Below, piece after piece: positions 1 to 6,084 of a stretch of DNA of 8,063 nucleotides (positions within the stretch are counted from its first letter, which is position 1; each line of letters starts with the position of its first letter). The translations under genes were made by a program, and so were the position numbers. The stretch spans positions 1 to 8,063 of the forward strand of contig CAKVMF010000042.1 in NCBI GenBank assembly GCA_934771675.1, written 5' to 3'. Source of the DNA: an uncultured Clostridia bacterium (GTDB lineage: Bacteria; Bacillota; Clostridia; Christensenellales; UBA1242). The notes beneath the pieces are model-generated. The model searched no databases and was not told where the DNA came from. It saw nothing but the letters and a program-made list of their open reading frames with translations.

Positions 1-909
1 GTTTCAGGCAGTGGAAAGTCTAGTTTGATTAATGAAATACTTTATCCAGCTCTTGCAAACAGAATTAACAAACAAAATTTGCCTGAAGGAATTTACAAAG
101 AAATACGTGGCATTGAAAACTTGGATAAAGTTGTTGTTATTGACCAAAGTCCAATAGGAAGAACTCCAAGAAGCAATCCTGTAACATACACGGGTGTATT
201 TTCTGCAATCCGTGAACTTTTTGCAAATATTCCTGAATCAAAAGCAAGGGGTTATACTGCTGGAAGATTTAGTTTTAACGTTAAAGGTGGAAGATGTGAA
301 ACCTGCGGCGGCGATGGTGTTCTTAAAATTGAAATGCACTTTTTGCCAGATGTTTATGTTACTTGTGATGAGTGCGGCGGAAAAAGATATAATAAAAACA
401 CTCTTGAAGTTGAGTATAAAGGTAAAAATATCAATGATGTTTTAAATATGACTGTTGAAGAAGCTCTTGAATTTTTCTACAATTTGCCAAGTATCAAAAA
501 CAAACTTCAAACACTTTTTGATGTTGGTTTGGGTTATATAAGGCTTGGACAAGCAGCAACCACACTTTCTGGCGGTGAAGCTCAAAGGGTTAAGCTTGCA
601 ACAGAATTATCAAAAAGACCAACAGGAAAAACAATCTATATTTTGGATGAACCAACAACAGGTTTGCATACTTATGATGTTGACAAGTTGATTACAATTT
701 TGCAACGTTTGACTTCAACGGGAAACAGTGTTGTTGTTATTGAACACAATCTCGATTTGATAAAGGTTGCAGATTATATTATTGATATTGGACCTGAAGG
801 TGGAGATAAGGGTGGAACTATCGTTGCGGCTGGAACTCCTGAAAAAATCGCAGCAAATGAGATGTCTTATACAGGTCAAGCACTAAAAAAAGTTTTAAAA
901 GGGTATTGA
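1..909 (+). CDS. uvrA: UvrA excinuclease ATPase subunit, C-terminal third (5' truncated by window edge)
   Basis: UvrA is the damage-recognition ATPase of UvrABC nucleotide excision repair; it acts as a dimer on DNA and loads UvrB. The frame is open from base 1, giving 302 codons that begin inside the Walker A of the second ABC domain (GSGKSS, codons 3-8). Next come a zinc finger (Cys 99, 102, 122 and 125; C-x2-C-x19-C-x2-C), the ABC signature LSGGEAQR (189-196), Walker B ILDEP with catalytic Glu 217, and the H-loop His 249 in VIEHN. Full UvrA is about 940 residues, so some 630 N-terminal residues lie to the left. All key residues are intact and the protein ends normally in TGA. The segment after Walker B reads GLHTYD, where GLHFxD is more usual; this looks like natural variation. 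No hairpin terminator follows, and the next promoter overlaps the stop. In many bacteria uvrB lies just upstream, but that is not visible here. Identification is secure. Confidence 0.98.
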   Translation, partial: VSGSGKSSLINEILYPALANRINKQNLPEGIYKEIRGIENLDKVVVIDQSPIGRTPRSNPVTYTGVFSAIRELFANIPESKARGYTAGRFSFNVKGGRCETCGGDGVLKIEMHFLPDVYVTCDECGGKRYNKNTLEVEYKGKNINDVLNMTVEEALEFFYNLPSIKNKLQTLFDVGLGYIRLGQAATTLSGGEAQRVKLATELSKRPTGKTIYILDEPTTGLHTYDVDKLITILQRLTSTGNSVVVIEHNLDLIKVADYIIDIGPEGGDKGGTIVAAGTPEKIAANEMSYTGQALKKVLKGY

Positions 910-934
910 TAAAGCATTGTTTGTGTGTTATAAT
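906..934 (+). promoter_or_regulatory. Sigma-70/SigA-type promoter with extended -10 for the Ig-like protein gene
   Basis: A -35 element TTGATA (906-911) is separated by exactly 17 bases from a perfect -10 TATAAT (929-934). The -10 is preceded by TG one base upstream (TGTTATAAT), the extended -10 form. The -35 overlaps the last bases of uvrA including its TGA stop. Transcription would begin near 940-942, leaving a leader of about 40 bases before the ATG at 980. It is the best-scoring promoter by eye in the window; assignment rests on consensus match only. Confidence 0.75.
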
Positions 935-968
935 GTTCTCAACATATAACTATTGATTGGTTTATGTG

Positions 969-975
969 AAGGGAG
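969..975 (+). promoter_or_regulatory. Ribosome binding site deciding the start at 980
   Basis: AAGGGAG lies 4 bases before the ATG at 980 and resembles the AAGGAGG consensus. It selects that ATG over an in-frame TTG at 953, which would add nine polar residues in front of the membrane helix and has no such site before it. Confidence 0.7.
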
Positions 976-979
976 CAAT

Positions 980-2023
980 ATGAAAAAACTAATTGTATAT
1001 TTGCTGTTATTTGGTTGCTTGGCTGGGGTTGTTTACTTGGGCTTTGTGATTTTTTCTGCAAAAAATATTCAATCAGTTGAACTTGATGGACAGATTCAAA
1101 CAGTCTATTTTGTTGATGATAAAATAGATTTTGAAGATGCAAAATTAAAAATAACTTACAAAAGCGGCTCAATAAAAATGCTAGATTTAAATTCAAGTGG
1201 TGTGAAAATTAACAATTTTTCAACATCAACCATTGATAACAAAGACAGACACTCAAAAATGAGTATTCTTTACAAGTCATTTACAATAAATATTGATTAT
1301 GTGGTTATCAATCGTGGATCATATTACGTTTCAGCGGAAGAGAGAATGACTTATGAAAACGACAGAGCACAAGGTTTGCCGCTAAAATATACTTACACTC
1401 AACAAACAACGCCACATGTATTTGAGTTTTGTGATGAAGGTAAACTTAAATATTTTACAAAACTTTCAAACGGTAGTTGGATTTTAGATGATGGAAGATA
1501 TGATGAAAACTTTAACTATGAAATTGTGAAAGATAAAATTGTTGTTAATACTGGAAAAGATAAAAAATTTGAATTTGAAGCAAAATATGATGAAAAGTCA
1601 GGACAGATTTTTGTTTCATCTGTATTAAAAAATACCAGTGCAAGTGGTGAATTTGTTGATAGCATATACACAACTTCATACACATGGTTTAAAACAAGAG
1701 ATAACATCGGATTGCAAGATAGACCAGTTGTTGACTATACATTTGATTACTCAAATCTTTCAAGTAGTGAGAAATCTTCAAAGTGTGTTGCATTTAAGAT
1801 TAATGACACTGTTGAAACTTCTGGGAAAAACATTTATGCAAAAGTCACTATTGCAAATGGAAAAGAAAAAGGTGATATGATTTATGAGTATTATGTTCGA
1901 CTTACTGATAGCATGTTCGGTGGAATAATTATAACAGTTAAACCATCTGGCGCAAAAACCGATTATCTTGAATATTGCGGCAAAACATTTGATTTTACAT
2001 ACAGAGTTACCGCAGAAAATTAA
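980..2023 (+). CDS. Membrane-anchored extracytoplasmic protein with bacterial Ig-like domain, function unknown
   Basis: The 347-residue protein begins MKK and has a hydrophobic helix at about residues 4-26, ending in ...GFVIFSAK. This reads as a signal anchor leaving the rest outside the cytoplasm. A Cys at 13 (LLFGC) is a poor lipobox because the hydrophobic run continues past it, so a lipoprotein is less likely. Residues 29-110 have the pattern of bacterial Ig-like domains of group 3/4: a YFVDDKIDFEDAKLKITY strand pair, a KSGS turn, then a Tyr-rich closing strand (ILYKSFTINIDYVV). Residues 111-347 are beta-rich, with many alternating Tyr/Thr/Phe strands, and I do not recognise them; a second beta-sandwich or a lipocalin-like stress-protein fold is possible. 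The start at 980 is chosen for its ribosome binding site and the MKK signal-anchor start. The gene has its own promoter and terminator and so forms a single-gene unit. A cell-envelope role is inferred from topology only. Confidence 0.85.
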   Translation: MKKLIVYLLLFGCLAGVVYLGFVIFSAKNIQSVELDGQIQTVYFVDDKIDFEDAKLKITYKSGSIKMLDLNSSGVKINNFSTSTIDNKDRHSKMSILYKSFTINIDYVVINRGSYYVSAEERMTYENDRAQGLPLKYTYTQQTTPHVFEFCDEGKLKYFTKLSNGSWILDDGRYDENFNYEIVKDKIVVNTGKDKKFEFEAKYDEKSGQIFVSSVLKNTSASGEFVDSIYTTSYTWFKTRDNIGLQDRPVVDYTFDYSNLSSSEKSSKCVAFKINDTVETSGKNIYAKVTIANGKEKGDMIYEYYVRLTDSMFGGIIITVKPSGAKTDYLEYCGKTFDFTYRVTAEN

Positions 2024-2040
2024 AAATTTAAGTTAAATAA

Positions 2041-2077
2041 AAATGCATACATCTAAACGGATGTATGTATTTTTTTT
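2041..2077 (+). terminator. Rho-independent terminator of the Ig-like protein gene
   Basis: A stem of about 13 pairs (2041-2053 with 2060-2072, one G-U pair, core ATACATC/GATGTAT) with a 6-base loop is followed by a T run through 2077. It begins 17 bases after the stop codon. It ends only 23 bases before the next start codon, leaving little room for a separate promoter. Confidence 0.85.
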
Positions 2078-2100
2078 ATGAAAAAATCCAATAATTAAGT

Positions 2101-2823
2101 ATGGCTATAATGTTAATTAGATCAATTATAATTTATATTTGTGTTTTGATTGTTGTTAGATTGATGGGAAAACGTCAAATTGGAGAAATGCAACCATTCG
2201 AATTTGTGGTAACACTTATTATTGCTGATTTAGCGTGTTTGCCAATGGCAGAATTGTCAGTTCCACTTATTCATGGAATTGTTCCAATTTTAACATTGTT
2301 GATTGTGCATTTCTTTTTATGTTTTTTGTCTAGAAAATTTATGTTTGCTAGATACTTGTTAACTGGAAGACCTGCAATTGTTATAAGTCCACGTGGAATA
2401 AATTATAAAGAACTTCGTTCGCTTAACATGACCCTTGATGATTTAATGGAACTTATTAGGGGATGTGATGTTTTCAATCTGGCTGATATTGCATATGCAA
2501 TTTTGGAAACGAATGGAAACTTATGTGTTATTAAGAAATCTTTGGTTGAACCTGTTACTAGAGAAGATTTAAAAGTCAAAGTCAGTCAAAATGCTTTGCC
2601 AGTTAATATTATCATGGACGGGAAGTTGATGAAAGAAAATGTTTCAATGACTGGTATTGATGAAAAGTTTATAAACAAATGTATGAGCAAAGCAAACATA
2701 AAAAGGGTGAAAGATGTTTTGCTTATGACACTTGATAATAACGGTGAGATTTTTATTCAGGCGAAAAATGTAAATGAATACTTTTCATTCCAAATGAATT
2801 TTAGTGGCGGTGACAAATGGTAA
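2101..2823 (+). CDS. DUF421 (YetF-like) membrane protein
   Basis: The protein has 240 residues. The family is integral to the membrane and its biochemical function is not established; in Bacillota members are linked loosely to the envelope and spores. Three hydrophobic segments lie at about residues 4-20, 33-50 and 55-77. The family block RLMGKRQIGEMQPFEF (20-35) lies between the first two. A cytoplasmic alpha/beta domain starts near GRPAIVISPRG (89-99), with the second family block DLMELIRGCDVFNLADIAYA (114-133) followed by an ETNGNLCV strand. Length and architecture are normal. An in-frame TAA at 2092 rules out a longer N-terminus, so the start is the ATG at 2101 or 2110; neither has a good Shine-Dalgarno site. 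The last 7 bases overlap the downstream DUF4363 gene, so the two are co-transcribed and probably translationally coupled. Family call is confident; function is unknown. Confidence 0.93.
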   Translation: MAIMLIRSIIIYICVLIVVRLMGKRQIGEMQPFEFVVTLIIADLACLPMAELSVPLIHGIVPILTLLIVHFFLCFLSRKFMFARYLLTGRPAIVISPRGINYKELRSLNMTLDDLMELIRGCDVFNLADIAYAILETNGNLCVIKKSLVEPVTREDLKVKVSQNALPVNIIMDGKLMKENVSMTGIDEKFINKCMSKANIKRVKDVLLMTLDNNGEIFIQAKNVNEYFSFQMNFSGGDKW

Positions 2824-3212
2824 AGAAATGGATAGTTATGATTTTCTTGATTTCTGCTCTTGTTGTTGGTTGCATATTTGAAAACAGGTTTATTAATAAA
2901 TCGTTCAATTGGCTTGTTAACAGTTTGGAAACATTACAAATAAAAATCACAGAAAACAAAGATAATATTGACACAGAAGAATTGATTGATGAAGCTTACA
3001 AAATTCATGAAGATTGGCACAATAATGTTAAGGGACTCAAATGTGTGATTTGGCACAGCTGGATTAAAGATATTGAAATTGGGCTTGCAAAAATTGCAGT
3101 TTATGTTAGTGAAAATAATTACACTGAAGCCTATGCAGAAATAGCTGCGCTCATTGATTACTGTGCTCATTATTTGGATGACTTCCAAGTTTCAGTTGAA
3201 AATATATTATAA
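2817..3212 (+). CDS. DUF4363 family small membrane-anchored protein
   Basis: The protein has 131 residues. An N-terminal hydrophobic helix (about 5-20, WIVMIFLISALVVGCIF) anchors a mostly helical, probably extracytoplasmic domain of about 110 residues. The ALVVGC stretch (Cys 19) is also a plausible lipobox, so a lipoprotein cannot be excluded. The domain has the DUF4363 pattern: a helix ending in HEDWH, a Trp-rich region (VIWHSWIKDIEIGL, 77-90) and a C-terminal helical hairpin with ALIDYCAHYLDDF. DUF4363 genes commonly sit directly after DUF421 genes in Clostridia, and here the two overlap by 7 bases (2817-2823), supporting a shared complex at the membrane. Only a weak GGCGGTGA element precedes the ATG, as expected if translation is coupled to the upstream gene. 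No function is known. The family call rests on the motif pattern and the pairing. Confidence 0.82.
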   Translation: MVKKWIVMIFLISALVVGCIFENRFINKSFNWLVNSLETLQIKITENKDNIDTEELIDEAYKIHEDWHNNVKGLKCVIWHSWIKDIEIGLAKIAVYVSENNYTEAYAEIAALIDYCAHYLDDFQVSVENIL

Positions 3213-3238
3213 AAAGCATAGTGTTAACTATGCTTTTT
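3211..3238. terminator. Bidirectional terminator between the DUF4363 and flippase genes
   Basis: A perfect 12-pair stem (3211-3222 with 3227-3238, core GCATAGT/ACTATGC) has a 4-base GTTA loop. Flanking A and T runs give a U-tract in either direction. It follows the DUF4363 stop immediately, and the stop codon of the minus-strand flippase gene (3224-3226) lies in its loop. It therefore serves both convergent genes. Confidence 0.9.
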
Positions 3239-4750
3239 TCTAAACAAACTTTTTTTGCGTAGGAATATCATTTTGAAGTTGGCAACGTTGAAGGCTAAAA
3301 TTAAAAGAACCGTTGAAATCATTACAAGAGTTGCACTCAAAAATAGCGAAATAATAAAGAATCTTTGCATAAGTGAAAAAACAAAGTATCCAAGAAGTGC
3401 TGAAATAATCGTGATTAAGAGCATGTAGGTTATTGTTTTTAAGAATGAAAAATTTATCAGACGGCGTTTTGCAAGCATTGAAATATTCAAAACGGATGAA
3501 CTGACTGACATCAAAAAGTAGCCAAGCAAGAGTGAGTAAGTTCCAATATATTTTGGCAAAAAGAAAATTGAAATAATGAGCAAACTTGCAGATATAATGT
3601 AGTTTTTAAGAGATTTTAATTCAAGTCCAATTGCATTTAAAACAGAAGAAGAAATTTGAGAAATTCCCATTGGCAACATAATTATTGCTGCAGCGGAAAG
3701 ATAAATGCCAGCAGTTTGATTTTTGAAAACAAATTTACAAATTGGTATTCCCAGTGCAATGAATAATGGCATAAGCAAACTTGAAAATACAATTGCGGTT
3801 CGAAGTGAAAAATTTATTTTATTTTTTAAAATATCGAAGTTTTCAACTTTGCCACTATCAATATCTTTCGATTGCTCACTTATTGATGGAATTATTGTTA
3901 CAGCAAGTGAACCAATAAGCGTTGATGGAATCATAATTAATGGAAAAGTCATTCCAGTGATGATTCCGAACTGTGACAAAGCTTCAGTTGATGAATAGCC
4001 AAAATCCATAAGTTTTATTGGAATTATTATTGCAATGATTGATGAAACAATTGAAGATGCTGTTCGAACTGCGGTGATTGGTGTGCTGGTTTTTACAAGA
4101 GCTTTAAATTCTTGTTGTGGACTATAAAGTTTTCCGCCACGTTTTATGTAGATGATTCCAACAATAATTGAAGAAACAATGCACGCCAAACTTAATGAAA
4201 GTGCAGTCTTGTTTGTTAAGGACATGTTTATAATTGGAGTTTCAAACAAAATAACAATTATAATTATTCGAACAAGTTGTTCAATAAATTCTGTGAAGCT
4301 GATTGCAAAAAATTGTTTTTCACCCCAAAGTGCACCACGTAAAACTTCATAAATTGAACTAAAAATTAAAGCAGGCAAAAGTATAAGTAACATTTCAGTT
4401 GAAGCACCCTGTGTAAACAGGCGACTTAAAAGATTTGGGAACAAAAAGATTAATAGTGAAACACTAATTGAAATAATTCCTGTTAAAATCAATCCGGAAC
4501 TTACAATTGAACCAATCGCTTTTTTGTCATTTTGACCATGATAATAGGAAACGTTTCTTGACAAAACTACAGGGATTCCGCTTGAAACAAAGGTCATCAA
4601 AACTGCAAAGATGCTCATGGCAACTTGATAACTTCCAAGCATTTCACTTGGCATTGTTCTGCTGAGATATATTTTTAGCAAAAAGCCCATTGCACGTGTG
4701 ACAACAGAGAAGAATGTAACACAAAACATTGCTTTGAAAAATTTATTCAT
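3224..4750 (-). CDS. SpoVB-like polysaccharide/lipid-linked oligosaccharide flippase (MOP superfamily)
   Basis: The 508-residue polytopic protein has about 12-14 hydrophobic segments. Proteins of this branch of the MOP (MATE-like) superfamily flip undecaprenyl-linked sugars, including peptidoglycan precursors, across the membrane. Evidence includes the N-terminal block FFSVVTRAMGFLLKIYLSR (13-31) with LGSYQ (38-42), the SSGIPVVLSRNVSYY segment (56-70), the YEVLRGALWGEKQF region (134-147) and the EFIEQLVRIII helix (154-164). The second-half repeat GMTFPLIMIPSTLIGSL ending in IPSISE (266-292) is typical of SpoVB and YtgP-type members. The tail is strongly basic (FLRKKSLFRKKHS). Length is normal and there is no break. 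No clear Shine-Dalgarno site precedes the ATG. The name SpoVB is not assigned as a symbol, because MurJ-like, YtgP-like and capsule flippases share these motifs and sporulation is not shown here. It stands alone, divergent from the GNAT gene and convergent with DUF4363. Confidence 0.9.
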   Translation of the reverse strand: MNKFFKAMFCVTFFSVVTRAMGFLLKIYLSRTMPSEMLGSYQVAMSIFAVLMTFVSSGIPVVLSRNVSYYHGQNDKKAIGSIVSSGLILTGIISISVSLLIFLFPNLLSRLFTQGASTEMLLILLPALIFSSIYEVLRGALWGEKQFFAISFTEFIEQLVRIIIIVILFETPIINMSLTNKTALSLSLACIVSSIIVGIIYIKRGGKLYSPQQEFKALVKTSTPITAVRTASSIVSSIIAIIIPIKLMDFGYSSTEALSQFGIITGMTFPLIMIPSTLIGSLAVTIIPSISEQSKDIDSGKVENFDILKNKINFSLRTAIVFSSLLMPLFIALGIPICKFVFKNQTAGIYLSAAAIIMLPMGISQISSSVLNAIGLELKSLKNYIISASLLIISIFFLPKYIGTYSLLLGYFLMSVSSSVLNISMLAKRRLINFSFLKTITYMLLITIISALLGYFVFSLMQRFFIISLFLSATLVMISTVLLILAFNVANFKMIFLRKKSLFRKKHS

Positions 4751-4852
4751 ATTTAATTGATATGAAAAAACAAAATTGAATATTAATAATTTGTTTTAAA
4801 ATATTGACTGACTTTGACCTATATAAAAATATTTTTTATTTGCTAGTAATCA

Positions 4853-4881
4853 TTGTTATTTTTTTGAATATGTTATATAAT
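4853..4881 (+). promoter_or_regulatory. Candidate promoter for the GNAT gene
   Basis: A -35-like TTGTTA (4853-4858) is 17 bases from a perfect -10 TATAAT (4876-4881). If used, transcription would start near 4888, inside the ribosome binding site and only about 10 bases before the ATG at 4898. That is unusually short, so either the message is nearly leaderless or an upstream promoter is used. Confidence 0.45.
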
Positions 4882-4885
4882 GAAC

Positions 4886-4892
4886 AGGGAGA
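4886..4892 (+). promoter_or_regulatory. Ribosome binding site deciding the GNAT start at 4898
   Basis: AGGGAGA lies 5 bases before the ATG at 4898. The in-frame ATG at 4880 has no such site, overlaps the candidate -10 box and would put this purine-rich element inside the coding region, so 4898 is preferred. Confidence 0.65.
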
Positions 4893-4897
4893 AGATT

Positions 4898-6022
4898 ATG
4901 TTTACTATTAGGAAAATTGAGAAGAGAAAAGATTTTAAAAGATTTGTAAAGTTTCCAACGGAACTTTATAAAGACAATCCAAATTATATTCCACCAATGG
5001 AAGCTGATGAATATAAAATGACAACAAAGAGAAATGCACACTTCAAGGAGTGTGATCATATTTACTTTTTGGCAGAAAACGAAAAAGGAAAGGTTATTGG
5101 AAGAATTGCTTGCGTGATTATGTTTCCTTATAATGAAAAGAACAATTGCAAGTATGCTAGATTCACTCGTTTTGATGTTATTGATGATGAAGAAGTTGCT
5201 CATGCTTTGCTTTCAACTGCTGAAGATTGGGCAAGAAGTAAAGGCATGGAATACATTCACGGACCACTTGGTTATGACGATCTTGAACGTGAAGGCTTGA
5301 TGGTTGCAGGTTTTGAAAATAAAGGGGCATATCTCACAAGTTATAATGCGCCATATTATCAAACATACATTGAGAATTTTGGATATAAGCCAGATGCAAA
5401 ATGGGTTGAATGGAGATTTAAGTTTCCAATGAAAATGGACGAGAGAGTGGCTAGGGTTGCTGATATTGTTCAAAAGCGTTATGGTTTTCATGAAAAAAAG
5501 TTTAAAAGTTTAAAGCAACTCATAAAATCTGAAGGTGATAATTTCTTTAATTTACTTGATGAAATGTTTAGAGATTTATACGGAACAATGCCTTTTAATG
5601 AAGAACTTAGAAAGCAAGTTATTGCAACATTCAAAGTTGTTCTTGATATGAAATACATTTGTTTGGTTTACAATAAAAATGAGGAACTTATAGGATTTGG
5701 ATTAACTTGGCCATCACTTGCCGATGCAATGAAAAAGACAAATGGTAGAGCTTTGCCATTTGGATTTTTGAAATGGATTAAGGCAATCAAACATCCAAAT
5801 GCTATTGAACTTGGAATTCAAGCTGTAAAAAAAGAATATCAGCATTTAGGAGTTACAGGATTTATTATTAAAACATTATTTGACAGGATTTCGTCAATAC
5901 CTGGTGTGCAATATGCAGATACTGGTGTTCAACTTGAAACAAATACAGGAGCTATCACATCACTTGAGATGTTTGATAGGGAACTTATTAGAAGAAAAAC
6001 ATGTTACATTAAACAATTGTAA
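4898..6022 (+). CDS. GNAT-fold N-acyltransferase family protein of about 374 residues
   Basis: The protein is soluble, with no signal or membrane segment. It belongs to a widespread family of double-length GNAT-like proteins annotated only as N-acetyltransferase or hypothetical; the substrate is unknown. Family marks include IRKIEKRKDFKRFVKFP (4-20), LYKDNPNYIPPMEADE (23-38), RNAHFKECDHIYFLAE (45-60), GRIACVI (68-74), ARFTRFDVIDDEEVAHALL (87-105), WARSKGMEYIHGPLGYDD (111-128) and YNAPYYQTYIENFGY (149-163). A second GNAT-like half follows, with KKEYQHLGVTGFIIKTLF (311-328) resembling the acyl-CoA loop, and a closing ETNTGAITSLEMF strand-helix (347-359). Length matches the family. The second-half loop has QHLGV where classic enzymes have the fuller R/Q-x-x-G-x-G/A pattern. 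Binding of acyl-CoA is therefore plausible but not shown. The start is the ATG at 4898, chosen by its ribosome binding site. It is a single-gene unit with no metabolic neighbour to suggest a substrate. Confidence 0.85.
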   Translation: MFTIRKIEKRKDFKRFVKFPTELYKDNPNYIPPMEADEYKMTTKRNAHFKECDHIYFLAENEKGKVIGRIACVIMFPYNEKNNCKYARFTRFDVIDDEEVAHALLSTAEDWARSKGMEYIHGPLGYDDLEREGLMVAGFENKGAYLTSYNAPYYQTYIENFGYKPDAKWVEWRFKFPMKMDERVARVADIVQKRYGFHEKKFKSLKQLIKSEGDNFFNLLDEMFRDLYGTMPFNEELRKQVIATFKVVLDMKYICLVYNKNEELIGFGLTWPSLADAMKKTNGRALPFGFLKWIKAIKHPNAIELGIQAVKKEYQHLGVTGFIIKTLFDRISSIPGVQYADTGVQLETNTGAITSLEMFDRELIRRKTCYIKQL

Positions 6023-6034
6023 TAAAATAAACGT

Positions 6035-6069
6035 AAAAAAAGACCACAAAATGTGGTCTTTTTTGTTTT
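6035..6069. terminator. Bidirectional terminator between the GNAT and surface-protein genes
   Basis: A stem with core AGACCACA/TGTGGTCT (6041-6048 with 6052-6059), extended by A-T pairs to 6036/6064, closes on a 3-base AAA loop. Plus-strand transcripts end in T6-G-T4. Minus-strand transcripts read the seven As at 6035-6041 as a U-tract. It lies 12 bases past the GNAT stop and about 15 bases past the minus-strand stop, so it suits both convergent genes. Confidence 0.88.
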
Positions 6070-6084
6070 GGAAAAATTTATTTA

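Larger units (their letters stand above)
4751..4897. other. Divergent intergenic region between flippase and GNAT genes
   Basis: This is the longest gene-free stretch (147 bases) and it is very AT-rich. It must hold promoters for both flanking genes. It contains a tandem TTGACTGACTTTGACC (4804-4819), two -35-like hexamers 10 bases apart, with no well-placed -10 for either on the plus strand. A separate candidate plus-strand promoter lies at 4853-4881. I could not place a confident minus-strand promoter. No small gene is evident. Confidence 0.5.

Noticed and set aside
25..27. TTG as a possible start of the first reading frame
   Set aside because: The frame is open to base 1 and the codons before it encode the UvrA Walker A (VSGSGKSS), so the gene is cut by the window edge.
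953..979. N-terminal extension of the Ig-like protein from TTG 953
   Set aside because: It adds polar residues before a typical MKK signal-anchor start, and the AAGGGAG site points to the ATG at 980.
939..1196. Minus-strand 85-codon frame opposite the start of the Ig-like gene
   Set aside because: It lies across a promoter, ribosome binding site and signal anchor on the other strand and shows no protein family pattern.
2041..2072. Inverted repeat as an operator or mobile-element end
   Set aside because: Its position just after a stop codon and the following T run make it a terminator.
2106..2111. TATAAT inside the DUF421 start region as a promoter
   Set aside because: There is no -35 at the right distance, and transcription from it would start inside the first membrane helix codons.
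4880..4897. Earlier ATG of the GNAT gene
   Set aside because: It has no ribosome binding site and overlaps the candidate -10 box; the family start fits the ATG at 4898.
4856..5491. Two minus-strand open frames opposite the GNAT gene
   Set aside because: They are antisense to a well-supported conserved gene and their composition (runs of Ile, Phe, Asn, His) is that of chance frames.
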